From positions 62,001 to 126,000 of IMG/VR virus record IMGVR_UViG_3300021963_004854: DNA of 64,000 nucleotides; one strand, written 5' to 3'. Positions within the stretch are counted from its first letter, which is position 1; the number at the start of each line of letters is the position of its first letter. This DNA is from a virus. Shown here piece after piece: positions 49,760 to 58,610 of this stretch. The notes beneath the pieces were generated by a model. That model was not told the DNA's origin and searched no databases. It worked only from the letters and a program-made list of their open reading frames with translations. Both the position numbers and the translations under genes were made by a program.

Positions 49760-50800
49760 ATGAGTGCATATATTGATATTCAGTTTCTCCATGCCATTTC
49801 GTATCGCCTGGAGAACTTCAAGAAAAAATCTAGTGATCTTTGGAACTGCAGGTGTCCTATCTGTGGTGACTCCTCGCGTAATAAAAGAAAGTCGCGGGGT
49901 TATTTCTTCCTGGGAAAGAATGACCTAAACTATAAGTGCCATAACTGTGGCGTATCTATGGGCTTTGGTAACTTTCTAAAGCAGTTTGATGACAACCAAT
50001 ATAAACAATATGTCATTCAACGCTATGCAGATACGGCCAAAGTTGGACCTGCAAAGTCACATAAGAAAATCCAAGACGTTCTAGATTTTTCTGAGCCAGT
50101 CTTCAATAAGAAGCCTGACCCTAAACTGATCGATCAGATTATGGATCGACTAGACACACTGCCAGATGACCATGAGGTAATTCAATATGTTACTGACCGC
50201 AAAATCCCTCGCGATGCTTTTAGTCGGCTGTATTTCATTCCTAATGTTAAAGATATCGTTCAACTTAATGCCAAATACAAAGACTCCATCATCACCTCCG
50301 AGCCGCGCCTCGCGATTCCTTTTTTTGATGGCTCTGGCAAACTCCTTGTTGTTAGCCTTCGCGGAATCAGAGGCGAGTCGCTACGTTATATTAATGTTAA
50401 AGTAGATGAAGATGCGCCATCGATTTTCGGTCTGGATCAGGTCGATACTACAAAAGAAATACTTGTCGTCGAAGGGCCTCTTGACTCCCTTTTTCTTGAT
50501 AATGCTATCGCTTGTGCTGGAACATCATTCGGAAAAATCGACCAACTCCCGATACCAAAAGAAAAGATAACAATTATTTTCGATAATCAACCTAAAAACC
50601 GAGAAGTCGGTAAGTTGATGAATAAGTATATAGAGATGGGTTACAAGATGGTAATCTGGCCAGACAGTGTTCCTGGTAAAGATATTAATGAGATGATTGA
50701 AAATGGGTTGACTTCTGGTGAAATCCATAGTATTATAAATGATAATACTTTTCAAGGACTAGCAGCAAAGGCAAGATATGCCATGTGGAGAAAGATATGA
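49760..50800 (+). CDS. gp61: DNA primase (gp61)
   Basis: Makes RNA primers with helicase gp41. The N-terminal zinc-binding domain has CPICGD near residue 33 and CHNCG near 59. The Toprim-like catalytic core contains VVEGPLDSLFL near 230 (invariant Glu and Asp-x region) and IIFDNQPKNRE near 270. Its 346 aa match T4 gp61 (342). ATG 49760 is used; GTG 49745 would place the start within the -10 promoter element. No Shine-Dalgarno is apparent at the ATG. The stop overlaps the next start (ATGA). Confidence 0.93.
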   Translation: MSAYIDIQFLHAISYRLENFKKKSSDLWNCRCPICGDSSRNKRKSRGYFFLGKNDLNYKCHNCGVSMGFGNFLKQFDDNQYKQYVIQRYADTAKVGPAKSHKKIQDVLDFSEPVFNKKPDPKLIDQIMDRLDTLPDDHEVIQYVTDRKIPRDAFSRLYFIPNVKDIVQLNAKYKDSIITSEPRLAIPFFDGSGKLLVVSLRGIRGESLRYINVKVDEDAPSIFGLDQVDTTKEILVVEGPLDSLFLDNAIACAGTSFGKIDQLPIPKEKITIIFDNQPKNREVGKLMNKYIEMGYKMVIWPDSVPGKDINEMIENGLTSGEIHSIINDNTFQGLAAKARYAMWRKI

Positions 50801-51063
50801 GCGAATTGGTCGCGAATGAATATGGTATTGAGTTTGACCATATTCGCATCACAAAGTTACGCATACATCGCACAGACGGTAAGTGGCTTGTAGAATATCG
50901 TAGAGAACCTCGTTGGTTTCTAGGTCTAGATCGCTGGTGGTGGTTCGATGACGGCACATACATTGATTATGCCGATGCATCTGCTAGAGTAGACCATCTA
51001 TTGGGTATTGGTTTCGTAAGTAAGACGCAGTTCCAGACAGTTAAGGAGTTTGAAGTTGAGTGA
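50797..51063 (+). CDS. Hypothetical 88-aa protein
   Basis: Starts at ATG 50797 in the primase stop and ends overlapping thyX. The product has a beta-type core with a cluster of tryptophans (REPRWFLGLDRWWWFDDGTYIDY) and no cysteines or membrane segment. Not recognised. Coupled expression with primase and thymidylate synthase hints at a replication or nucleotide role, without further support. Confidence 0.6.
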   Translation: MSELVANEYGIEFDHIRITKLRIHRTDGKWLVEYRREPRWFLGLDRWWWFDDGTYIDYADASARVDHLLGIGFVSKTQFQTVKEFEVE

Positions 51064-51760
51064 AGTAAATTTGATTGGCATTACTAAGCCTAGTGCCTAC
51101 ACAGAATGTAATACAGCTAATGAACTTGTGGCATGGGCAGCTAGAGTATCTAATCCTTCAAACCAAAATAACACAGCAACAGCACCTAAGTTAGTTCGAT
51201 ATCTAATTCAGAACCAACATTGGTCACCTTTGGAGATGGTTCATGTATCTATGGAAATTAAAACAACTCGTGATATCGCTCGGCAAATTCTACGCCATCG
51301 CTCCTTTGCATTCCAGGAATACTCTCAACGTTACGCCGATCCAACTAAGGACCTCGGGTTCGTAACCAGGGAAGCTCGTCTACAGGACGCCAAGAATCGT
51401 CAAAACTCAGTTGAACTAACGCCAGATGAAAATCGTCTAGCAGAAGAGTGGAATGTTATGCAGACGCAAGCCACTAACGCCGCAAAAATGGCATACAACT
51501 GGGCAATCGAACGTGGCATCGCCAAGGAACAGGCCCGTGCTGTTCTACCCGAGGGTAATACGGAGTCCGTGATGATTATGTCCGGGTCTCTTCGTAGCTG
51601 GGTTCACTATTGTCAGTTGCGCATGGATAAGGCGACACAGAAAGAACACCGTATTGTGGCAGAACAATGCTGGGAGATTATCGGTCAACACTTCCCCGAT
51701 GTAATCAAAGCACTTGATGACATGGCAGCATGGGCAGAGTTCGAAAGAAAACTACCTTGA
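51056..51760 (+). CDS. thyX: Flavin-dependent thymidylate synthase ThyX
   Basis: Makes dTMP from dUMP using FAD and methylenetetrahydrofolate. The ThyX signature RHRSFAFQEYSQRY (RHRxxSxxxxSxR type, with Ala/Phe in place of one Ser) is near residue 80, and the C-terminal VLPEGNTESVMIMSGSLRSWVHYCQLR carries the conserved Arg and substrate-binding region. It has 234 aa from TTG 51056, preferred because AAGGAG lies 7 bases before it; another TTG at 51050 is too close. Part of the nucleotide-supply cluster with MazG-like, NrdA/NrdB and glutaredoxin. Confidence 0.94.
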   Translation: MSEVNLIGITKPSAYTECNTANELVAWAARVSNPSNQNNTATAPKLVRYLIQNQHWSPLEMVHVSMEIKTTRDIARQILRHRSFAFQEYSQRYADPTKDLGFVTREARLQDAKNRQNSVELTPDENRLAEEWNVMQTQATNAAKMAYNWAIERGIAKEQARAVLPEGNTESVMIMSGSLRSWVHYCQLRMDKATQKEHRIVAEQCWEIIGQHFPDVIKALDDMAAWAEFERKLP

Positions 51761-51809
51761 CCAAAATCTGGAACACTTTTGATTCGCAGGTGGTCGCATT
51801 TTTTTCGCG

Positions 51810-51821
51810 CCAAAATTTTGG
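51810..51821 (+). repeat. 12-bp perfect palindrome before the epimerase gene
   Basis: CCAAAATTTTGG in the 85-base thyX-epimerase gap; a related half ACCAAAAT overlaps the end of thyX at 51760. The gap contains no clear promoter. Could be an operator. Confidence 0.4.
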
Positions 51822-51845
51822 TTCGGAAAAGTCGGGTGGAGAATA

Positions 51846-52565
51846 ATGAGAATTCTTATTACTGGCCATGAGGGATTTATCGGTAGAAATGTCTCTCGCA
51901 TACTATCAGATGAATTTGAAATAATTCCTTATGAAGGTGATATTAGAGACTTTAAGATTTCAGAATATTATTATGCAGTATTACATTTAGCCGCTCTAGC
52001 TGGTGTTAGAAAGAGTTGGTTGAATCCTGACGAATATTGGGATGTAAATGTTACTGGCTCAAATAAAGTTTTTGAAGAATGTAAACGTTTAAATCTTCGG
52101 TGTGTATATGCATCTTCTTCATCGATTTACGAATGGTGGAAAAATCCATATGCAGCTAGTAAAAAAGCGATGGAAGAACTTGCACCCAAGTATTCCGTTG
52201 GTATGAGATTTCATACAGTATATGGTCCAGACTCTCGACCAGACATGTTCTATGATATGATGCTTAATGACAAGATAGAATATCTTACAACACATAAACG
52301 AGACTGGACACATGTTGAAGATGTTGCATCTGCTATAAGAATTATCTTGACAGACACTAGAATTTCTGGTAAGTTTGATATTGGCTCTGGTAATCCAGTT
52401 CCAGTTGTAGATGTTGCCAATGCATATGGCTACAGAGATGTTCCTATTAAAGAAGTTAGTGGAGAAAGAGAGGAAACTAATGCCGACATTTCACTACTAA
52501 AAAGTTATGGTTGGGAACCAAAGTTCAACATTCTAGAGGAAGCGAAAAATGCCAGAAACAGTTAA
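51846..52565 (+). CDS. NAD-dependent sugar epimerase/dehydratase
   Basis: Extended short-chain dehydrogenase of 239 aa. The Rossmann glycine motif is GHEGFIGRN (residues 7-15), the active-site segment SSSSIYEWWKNPYAASKKAME contains catalytic YxxxK, and DWTHVEDVASAI marks the substrate domain. It is shorter than typical UDP-sugar epimerases (about 310). The AT-rich codon use matches the glycosyltransferase gene at 54881, suggesting joint acquisition for sugar metabolism. Confidence 0.87.
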   Translation: MRILITGHEGFIGRNVSRILSDEFEIIPYEGDIRDFKISEYYYAVLHLAALAGVRKSWLNPDEYWDVNVTGSNKVFEECKRLNLRCVYASSSSIYEWWKNPYAASKKAMEELAPKYSVGMRFHTVYGPDSRPDMFYDMMLNDKIEYLTTHKRDWTHVEDVASAIRIILTDTRISGKFDIGSGNPVPVVDVANAYGYRDVPIKEVSGEREETNADISLLKSYGWEPKFNILEEAKNARNS

Positions 52566-53091
52566 GATACAATATGATGCAGTTTCAGACGAACATTATA
52601 TCGCTTGGGATGGACTAGAAGAAGAGACGGGTTGGAAGCCCGGCGACACAATAATTTGGGTAGACAATGAAGATGGGAGTTATACGTTGACTAAGAAGAA
52701 TAATAATTATCAGGATGATGTTGAACAGTTTATGGCCGCAGCCGACCAGTATATCGGCGCTACTCCTCATCTAAATGAAAATAATGAGGCTCAAGCCAAG
52801 CTATATATTGATCTAATTGATGAAGAATTTCGTGAACTTTGTGATGGATTTCTTCGTCGCCACATCGGAGATGTTGCTGACGGCGGCGCCGACCTGGTAT
52901 GGGTCGTTAAGGGGTTGTTTACCACACTGGGCATTAACTTTGATGCTGTATGGGAAGAAGTCCGTGCGTCCAATATGAGTAAGGTTTCCGAGGGCGGAAA
53001 GATTAAGAAGCGGGCAGACGGTAAGATTCTCAAGCCAGATACTTACTTTAAGCCAAACATCGAAAAAGTTTTGAAGGATCAGGGTCTATAA
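52549..53091 (+). CDS. MazG-like NTP pyrophosphohydrolase with AbrB-like N-terminus
   Basis: A 180-aa protein with two parts. Residues 1-50 (KPGDTIIWVDNEDGSYTLTKK) look like an AbrB/SpoVT swapped-hairpin domain. From about 58 the all-alpha NTP-pyrophosphatase fold follows: KLYIDLIDEEFRELCDGF (EExxE-type) and DVADGGADLVWVVKGLF (ExxD-type metal site with Asp), ending in KPDTYFKPNIEKVL, typical of MazG-like phage proteins. Probably cleans up (d)NTPs or lowers alarmone; followed directly by nrdA. Confidence 0.82.
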   Translation: MPETVKIQYDAVSDEHYIAWDGLEEETGWKPGDTIIWVDNEDGSYTLTKKNNNYQDDVEQFMAAADQYIGATPHLNENNEAQAKLYIDLIDEEFRELCDGFLRRHIGDVADGGADLVWVVKGLFTTLGINFDAVWEEVRASNMSKVSEGGKIKKRADGKILKPDTYFKPNIEKVLKDQGL

Positions 53092-54891
53092 ATGGCAAAA
53101 GAAAACTATCTCGGAATTGAAATTGATTTATCACGCGACAACTTGTTTGACAAGTTGGGTATTCAGCGGCTGCAGGAATCATATATGCGAGATGATGAAA
53201 CATCTCCGCAGCATAGATTTGCTTTTGTATCGAAGACTTTTGGTTCCAATCCAGAACATGCCCAGCGCCTTTACGAATATGCGTCAAAGCACTGGCTTTC
53301 GTATGCGACTCCCATTCTCTCGTTTGGCCGTTCCAAGCGCGGTATGCCTATTAGTTGCTTCCTTAACTTCATTGACGATACTGCGGAGGGACTAGTTGAC
53401 AATCTTTCAGAAACCAATTGGCTGTCTATGCTTGGGGGTGGCGTTGGTATTGGTTTTGGCATTCGCGCCGCAGATGATAAGTCTACTGGCGTTATGCCTC
53501 ATCTTCGCACTTATGATGCTTCTAGTATGGCTTACCGTCAAGGTCGCACTCGCCGTGGCTCTTATGCTGCTTATCTGGATATTTCTCACCCTGATGTTGG
53601 GCTTTTTCTAGAAATGAGAAAGCCTACGGGTGACCCGAATATGCGGGCGCTCAACTTGCACCACGGAATCAACATTACCGACGATTTCATGCAAATCATC
53701 GAACGTTGTATGGCAGACGGTGATGCCGATGATAGCTGGAATCTAACTGACCCCAAATCAGGTGAAGTTCGCGATACTGTTTCTGCTAAGGAACTTTGGC
53801 AGAAGATTCTCGAATTGCGTATGATGACTGGTGAACCCTATCTACACTTCATTGATACGTCAAATCGGGCAATGCCAGATTTCCAGAAGGCGCTGGGTCT
53901 AAAGATTCATCAATCGAATCTTTGTTCGGAAATTATTCTTCCTACCGATAGAAAACGCACGGCTGTTTGTTGTCTATCTTCTGTCAATCTAGAATACTAT
54001 GATGCATGGTCAAAGGATTCCATGTTCTTGAAGGACATGGCAGAAATGCTTGACAACGTTCTACAGTATTTTATTGATAACGCTCCTAAGCAAGTTTCCA
54101 GAGCAATCTACTCAGCCAAGCGAGAACGTTCAATTGGTATTGGCGCACTGGGCTTTCACGCTTATCTCCAGCGCAAGGGCATTGCATGGGAATCGGCTGT
54201 TGCTAAGGGTACCAATATGCGTATCTTTAAGCACATCAAGAACCGCCTAGATACTGCGAATCTGGAACTTGGCGCAGAACGTGGTGAGGCACCCGATGCT
54301 GCTGGCACAGGTCGTCGGTTCTCTCATATGCAGGCGATTGCACCAAATGCATCTTCATCAATTATCATGGGTAACACAAGTCCTTCGATTGAGCCATGGA
54401 GAGCAAATGCATATCGTCAAGATACTCTATCTGGTGCGTTTCTAAACAAGAACAAGTATCTTGATAAGATTATTATGGACGAAGCCGCTAATCACAAAGA
54501 TGGTTGGTATGATGAAACATGGTCATCAATTATTGCAAATGATGGCTCTGTTCAACACCTTTCATGGATGGACGAAATCACAAAAGAAGTTTATAAGACT
54601 TCCATGGAAATCGATCAACGATGGGTGATTGAACATGCCGCAGATAGACAGAAGTTTATTGACCAGGCACAATCTCTCAACATTTTCTTCCGTCCTGATG
54701 CAAACATCAAGTATCTCCATGCTGTTCACTATCTTGCATGGAAACAGGGCTTGAAAACTCTATACTACTGCCGCTCAGAAAAGATCGGCAAGGCAGATAA
54801 GGTTTCCAAGAAGATTGAACGAGAAGCGATTAAAGAAATTGACTTCAAAGCAATGATTGATGGTGATACCTGTGTCGCATGTGAAGGTTAA
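53092..54891 (+). CDS. nrdA: Ribonucleotide reductase large subunit NrdA
   Basis: Class Ia reductase catalytic subunit turning NDPs into dNDPs. Active-site residues are Cys89 (PISCF), the radical Cys278 in NLCSE with Asn276 and Glu280, Cys293/294 in AVCCLSS, and the C-terminal redox pair in CVACEG (594 and 597). At 599 aa it is about 150 residues shorter than E. coli and T4 NrdA; the N-terminal ATP-cone allosteric domain appears to be absent. Starts directly after the MazG-like stop. Glutaredoxin and NrdB follow, interrupted by a glycosyltransferase gene. Confidence 0.95.
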   Translation: MAKENYLGIEIDLSRDNLFDKLGIQRLQESYMRDDETSPQHRFAFVSKTFGSNPEHAQRLYEYASKHWLSYATPILSFGRSKRGMPISCFLNFIDDTAEGLVDNLSETNWLSMLGGGVGIGFGIRAADDKSTGVMPHLRTYDASSMAYRQGRTRRGSYAAYLDISHPDVGLFLEMRKPTGDPNMRALNLHHGINITDDFMQIIERCMADGDADDSWNLTDPKSGEVRDTVSAKELWQKILELRMMTGEPYLHFIDTSNRAMPDFQKALGLKIHQSNLCSEIILPTDRKRTAVCCLSSVNLEYYDAWSKDSMFLKDMAEMLDNVLQYFIDNAPKQVSRAIYSAKRERSIGIGALGFHAYLQRKGIAWESAVAKGTNMRIFKHIKNRLDTANLELGAERGEAPDAAGTGRRFSHMQAIAPNASSSIIMGNTSPSIEPWRANAYRQDTLSGAFLNKNKYLDKIIMDEAANHKDGWYDETWSSIIANDGSVQHLSWMDEITKEVYKTSMEIDQRWVIEHAADRQKFIDQAQSLNIFFRPDANIKYLHAVHYLAWKQGLKTLYYCRSEKIGKADKVSKKIEREAIKEIDFKAMIDGDTCVACEG

Positions 54892-55891
54892 TAATAATAT
54901 TTTTATTAGTATTGCTAGTTATCGTGATCCTCTTTTGAAGTTCACGATAACAGAAGCATACAAAAATGCAAAAAATAAAGAAAATTTAATCTTCGGTGTT
55001 GTCGAACAGAACGACCTAGAAAATTCTTTAAACTTAGATGACTTTACTTTTAAAGAACAAATTAGATATGTTAGAGTAAACGCCGAACAGAGTCGAGGAT
55101 GCTGCTGGGCAAGAAATCTTGTTCAATCATTGTATCAAGATGAAAACTATTATTTTCAAATTGACTCACATACCGCGTTTGATAAAAAGTGGGATGAAAC
55201 TTTAATTTTTGCATTAGAAGAATTGAAGCGATATCATTCTAAGCCTATCATTTCACAATATCCAGATGCATTGGAATTTGAAGATGATAAGCCAATTAAG
55301 AAACGCCATAATCCTGAGATTGATAAGATTCCATTTCTTTCTCCCCCGCCAGAAAATGAACCAACGTGGGCTGGGGAGAATACTTGCCATATTATAGCAA
55401 GAGGAACTTTTCAGCATTCATTTCAGCCATATACTCATGGTTATATGATATCTGCTGGATGCCTATTTACCTATGGTAACTTTGTGAATGAAGTTCCTTA
55501 TGACCCACGATTGTTTTTCCAGGGCGAAGAAACAACATTAGCACTAAGAGCGTGGACAAGAGGCTGGAATATTTTTCATGCGAAAACAACACCAATATAT
55601 CATTTCTACACAGATCATGAAAAAAGAACAAGAAAATTATTTTGGGACGAAGACCAGAATGAAGACAGAAACTTTCAATGGGGAACAATTGATAGTAATT
55701 CTGTTATAAGAACTAATTCAGTTTTAACAGGATGTGACGTTGGACCATATGGAATTGGCGAAAAAAGAACTTTAGACCAATTTCAATCTTTTACTGGTAT
55801 AGACTATCGAAATAAGATATATACTCCTAGAGAAAGTCTTCATCGTCACGATTATAAAAAGTCTCCAGAAGATTATATCAGAAAGCAATAG
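54881..55891 (+). CDS. Glycosyltransferase (GlcNAc-transferase-like)
   Basis: A 336-aa AT-rich gene inserted between nrdA and the glutaredoxin gene. The sequence fits the GlcNAc-transferase family: IFISIASYRDP at the N-terminus, RYVRVNAEQSRGCCWARN, then YYFQIDSHTAFDKKWDE with the metal-binding DxH/D motif, and FQGEETTLALRAWTRGWNIFH near the C-terminal half. GTG 54881 is taken as the start, overlapping nrdA by 11 bases; ATG 54860 is an alternative. Target unknown: virion protein, DNA base or host surface. Confidence 0.82.
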   Translation: MKVNNNIFISIASYRDPLLKFTITEAYKNAKNKENLIFGVVEQNDLENSLNLDDFTFKEQIRYVRVNAEQSRGCCWARNLVQSLYQDENYYFQIDSHTAFDKKWDETLIFALEELKRYHSKPIISQYPDALEFEDDKPIKKRHNPEIDKIPFLSPPPENEPTWAGENTCHIIARGTFQHSFQPYTHGYMISAGCLFTYGNFVNEVPYDPRLFFQGEETTLALRAWTRGWNIFHAKTTPIYHFYTDHEKRTRKLFWDEDQNEDRNFQWGTIDSNSVIRTNSVLTGCDVGPYGIGEKRTLDQFQSFTGIDYRNKIYTPRESLHRHDYKKSPEDYIRKQ

Positions 55892-55898
55892 GAAAAGC

Positions 55899-56135
55899 AT
55901 GACACAATTTTTTGCACAAATAGTAACTAAGCCAGACTGTCCGTATTGCGTAAAGGCTAAAGAGTTCATGGTAGGCATGGACATTCAATATACTGAAATG
56001 GTAGTCGGAAAGGACTGCCTTTGGGAAGACGTTACGGCGCAACTTCCTAATGTAACAACTGTTCCACAGATTTGGATCAATGGTGAGCATGTTGGTGGTT
56101 ATGATGATCTAGTAAATTGGGCAGCGGAGGTATAA
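55899..56135 (+). CDS. Glutaredoxin
   Basis: A 78-aa thioredoxin-fold protein with CPYC at residues 14-17, the cis-proline in VPQIW near 56 and the glycine pair GGYDD after it. It supplies electrons to ribonucleotide reductase and perhaps to the phage peroxiredoxin. The stop shares bases with the nrdB ATG (TAATG), so the reductase partners are co-translated. Confidence 0.92.
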   Translation: MTQFFAQIVTKPDCPYCVKAKEFMVGMDIQYTEMVVGKDCLWEDVTAQLPNVTTVPQIWINGEHVGGYDDLVNWAAEV

Positions 56136-57109
56136 TGTCTAATCTTTTGAGCGAACGCTCGTATTTTAAACCGTTTAATTATCCATGGGCATATGATGCC
56201 TGGTTGAAGCATGAACAATCACATTGGCTTCATACCGAAGTCCCAATGATTGAAGATGTTAACGATTGGAAGAAGCGCCTCACCGATGGTGAAAAGCACT
56301 TTCTCACAAATATTTTCCGCTTCTTTACACAAGGCGATATCGATGTTGCGGGTGGTTATGTAAAGAATTATCTACCGTATTTCCCTCAGCCAGAAATCCG
56401 TATGATGCTGATGGGCTTTGCAGCAAGGGAGGCTCTCCATGTGGCAGCCTATTCACACCTTATTGAAACGCTTGGGATGCCAGAGTCAACGTATCAAGAA
56501 TTCCTTGAATACGACTCAATGCGGGCCAAGCACGACTACTTTACAGATTTGTCGAATTCAAATGGAACGCCTGAATCAGTCGCGACCAATATCGCCGCGT
56601 TTAGTGCATTCACTGAGGGTATGCAACTGTTCTCGTCCTTCATCATGCTCCTCAACTTCCCTCGTCACGGAAAAATGAAGGGTATGGGACAGATTGTTAC
56701 TTGGTCTATTGTTGATGAAACGCAACATGCCGAGTCGATGATTAAGTTGTTCCGTGCATATGTTGAAGAGAATAGAGATATCTGGAACGATGAATTGAAG
56801 TCCAGCATCTATACCATCGCAGAAAAGATGGTAGAACTTGAAGACAAGTTTATCGAACTTTCATTCTCTATGGGAGAAATGGAAGACCTTACTCAAGAAG
56901 ATGTTAAGAAATATATTCGATATATTTGTGACCGCCGACTAATTAGCCTCGGCATGAAGGGCATTTTTAAAGTCAAGAAAAATCCACTGCCTTGGGTCGA
57001 AGAAATGATTAATGCCCCGACCCACACCAACTTCTTTGAAAATAGAGCTACTGACTATGCGAAGGGTGCCTTATCCGGCAGTTGGGAAAACGTTTGGGGA
57101 ACTGCATAG
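56135..57109 (+). CDS. nrdB: Ribonucleotide reductase small subunit NrdB
   Basis: Ferritin-like diiron subunit holding the tyrosyl radical. The iron ligands appear in EALHVAAYSH (Glu...His), ETQHAESM and the earlier Asp/Glu helix (FTQGDIDVAGGY), as in class Ia beta subunits. The protein is 324 aa against 388 in T4. GGAGG lies 4 bases before the ATG at 56135; an upstream in-frame TTG at 56117 lies inside the glutaredoxin gene. Pairs with NrdA. Confidence 0.94.
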   Translation: MSNLLSERSYFKPFNYPWAYDAWLKHEQSHWLHTEVPMIEDVNDWKKRLTDGEKHFLTNIFRFFTQGDIDVAGGYVKNYLPYFPQPEIRMMLMGFAAREALHVAAYSHLIETLGMPESTYQEFLEYDSMRAKHDYFTDLSNSNGTPESVATNIAAFSAFTEGMQLFSSFIMLLNFPRHGKMKGMGQIVTWSIVDETQHAESMIKLFRAYVEENRDIWNDELKSSIYTIAEKMVELEDKFIELSFSMGEMEDLTQEDVKKYIRYICDRRLISLGMKGIFKVKKNPLPWVEEMINAPTHTNFFENRATDYAKGALSGSWENVWGTA

Positions 57110-57264
57110 TGGAAGAACAAGAATGTTTTTCATGTGATGCCGTGTTTTTGGTAGAACATGAATTAGATGAAGAATACTACAAAACTAAATTTTGTCCGTT
57201 TTGTGGTACTAAGATAGCCGAAGAAGAAGACCTTGACTGGGAAGACTGGGACGAAGACTCATAA
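57109..57264 (+). CDS. 51-aa zinc-ribbon protein
   Basis: Starts at GTG 57109 in the nrdB stop (TAGTG). Product has CFSC (residues 6-9) and CPFCG (32-36), a classical zinc ribbon, and a very acidic, Trp-containing C-terminus (DLDWEDWDEDS). Probably a small protein-binding adaptor; not recognised further. Confidence 0.65.
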   Translation: MEEQECFSCDAVFLVEHELDEEYYKTKFCPFCGTKIAEEEDLDWEDWDEDS

Positions 57265-57267
57265 ATA
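57260..57267 (+). promoter_or_regulatory. Late-like box CATAAATA
   Basis: One mismatch from the late consensus, overlapping the end of the zinc-ribbon gene and 22 bases before the next ATG at 57289, with GGAG between. Confidence 0.4.
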
Positions 57268-57288
57268 GTTCACTTTGGAGTGAACTTG

Positions 57289-57642
57289 ATGGCTATTAAA
57301 AAGAAGAAGCCGTCGCCAAAGAAAGTGCATAGAGTCTATTGCACCTACTTTGACGACGGCAAATACTATATTGGGTATTCATGTAAGACAGAAAAATTAT
57401 TTGAAAAATATTTCGGTAGTTCTTCTTATGTGACTAATTATGAAGGCGAAATGCGTAAAGAAGTTGTTGCCGAATTTGACAGCAAATCTCACGCTAAAGC
57501 GGTCGAACACTTACTACAGTGGGAATATCGTTTAGATGATAGATGTATTAACGACATGTGGAATGTTCGACTACGACTATCGCACTTGAAAGAATTAAAG
57601 TTACCGGACTGGAGACCAGGATGTTTTTCGCCGCCCTCTTAA
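57289..57642 (+). CDS. GIY-YIG-like nuclease domain protein
   Basis: A 117-aa protein. The N-terminal HRVYCTYFDDGKYYIGYSC (residues 14-32) resembles the first two strands of GIY-YIG nucleases, and EKYFGSSSYV followed by EFDSKSHAKAVEHLLQWEY supplies the expected helix with Arg/Glu positions. No separate DNA-binding tail is present, so it may be a free-standing homing endonuclease remnant or a structure-specific nuclease. ATG 57289 is preferred over GTG 57280 because GGAG lies 9 bases upstream. Overlaps the next gene by 22 bases. Confidence 0.6.
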   Translation: MAIKKKKPSPKKVHRVYCTYFDDGKYYIGYSCKTEKLFEKYFGSSSYVTNYEGEMRKEVVAEFDSKSHAKAVEHLLQWEYRLDDRCINDMWNVRLRLSHLKELKLPDWRPGCFSPPS

Positions 57643-58610
57643 TGCTAGTAGCCCTAGCTATTACAGGTGTAGCTGGCTACTTTTCGATTTTGGGATTGAT
57701 GGCTATCTTTCCTGCATCACCTATTGCAGTAGCTGCCATGGGTATTGTATTAGAACTTGCTAAGTTGGTTACAGCCAGCTGGGTGTATCGTAATTGGAAA
57801 ACAGCGAATCGATTGCTGAAAACCTATTTTACGATTGCAGTCATCGTTCTTTCGTTCATCACAAGTATGGGCGTATTTGGTTATCTAAGTAAAGCCCACA
57901 TCGAACACACCACTGTCGGTGGTTCGTCACAACTACAAATTGCCCAGCTAGAAAGCCAAAAGGCTATAGCGGAAAGGAGACTAAAGAATGCACAAACATC
58001 TTTGGATACTCTGGACAGACTCACTACTGGCGAAAATATCCTTGATGCTAATTTCATTAGAAATCGACAGAAGCGAGAACGTGCGGCCCTTAATAAGGAA
58101 ATTGAGGGTGCGACTACAGACATTCAGACTATTGAGACTAATCTCATACCGCTCAAAACAGAAACCCTCAAACTCGAAGCGGAAGTAGGCCCTATCAAAT
58201 ATGTAGCGGAACTGTTCTACGGTAGTGGTGATAACGCCACTATCGATAAGGCTGTTCGCATGATGATTATCATTCTTATCTTTGTTTTCGACCCATTGGC
58301 AATTCTTTTGATTATTGCGGCGAATATGACCTTTTTAGGGTTGACAAAGAGAGAAGAATCAGATACAATAGACAATGTTCCCGTTGAAGTTTATGTGCCA
58401 GCACCGGCTCCAACAGAGACACTAAAAGAAGTTGTAAGAAAAGCAAAGAACAATCGTAAGAAGAAACCGAAAGCACCCACACCAGAAGTTCCTGACTTCT
58501 TTAAGTTTGAGAAGCACGGGTCTACTCATGATGTTCCGATGCCCGACCCCCCTCGCAAAAATGCAAGGGGTCAAATCATAGTTGATGAAAAAAATATTAG
58601 GAGAATGTGA
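57621..58610 (+). CDS. Membrane protein with periplasmic or cytoplasmic coiled coil
   Basis: A 329-aa protein with three N-terminal hydrophobic helices (first 75 residues plus the one ending FITSMGVFGYLSKAH), a long coiled coil (QLESQKAIAERRLKNAQ...IETNLIPLKTETLKLEAEVG) and a further helix (MMIIILIFVFDPLAILLIIAANM), then a Pro-rich basic tail. The block ITSMGVFGYLSKAHIEHT is conserved in similar T4-like phage membrane proteins. ATG 57621 follows GGAG; function unknown, perhaps membrane remodelling or superinfection immunity. Confidence 0.7.
   Translation: MFFAALLMLVALAITGVAGYFSILGLMAIFPASPIAVAAMGIVLELAKLVTASWVYRNWKTANRLLKTYFTIAVIVLSFITSMGVFGYLSKAHIEHTTVGGSSQLQIAQLESQKAIAERRLKNAQTSLDTLDRLTTGENILDANFIRNRQKRERAALNKEIEGATTDIQTIETNLIPLKTETLKLEAEVGPIKYVAELFYGSGDNATIDKAVRMMIIILIFVFDPLAILLIIAANMTFLGLTKREESDTIDNVPVEVYVPAPAPTETLKEVVRKAKNNRKKKPKAPTPEVPDFFKFEKHGSTHDVPMPDPPRKNARGQIIVDEKNIRRM
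58341..58369 (+). promoter_or_regulatory. Possible internal promoter
   Basis: TTGACA-N17-TACAAT inside the membrane-protein gene. It could drive the small WYL_2-like gene 240 bases downstream. Coding-sequence location lowers confidence. Confidence 0.4.

Noticed and set aside
51761-51845. T-rich run as a rho-independent terminator after thyX
   Set aside because: The run of seven T is not directly preceded by a G+C-rich stem; the palindrome lies after the run.
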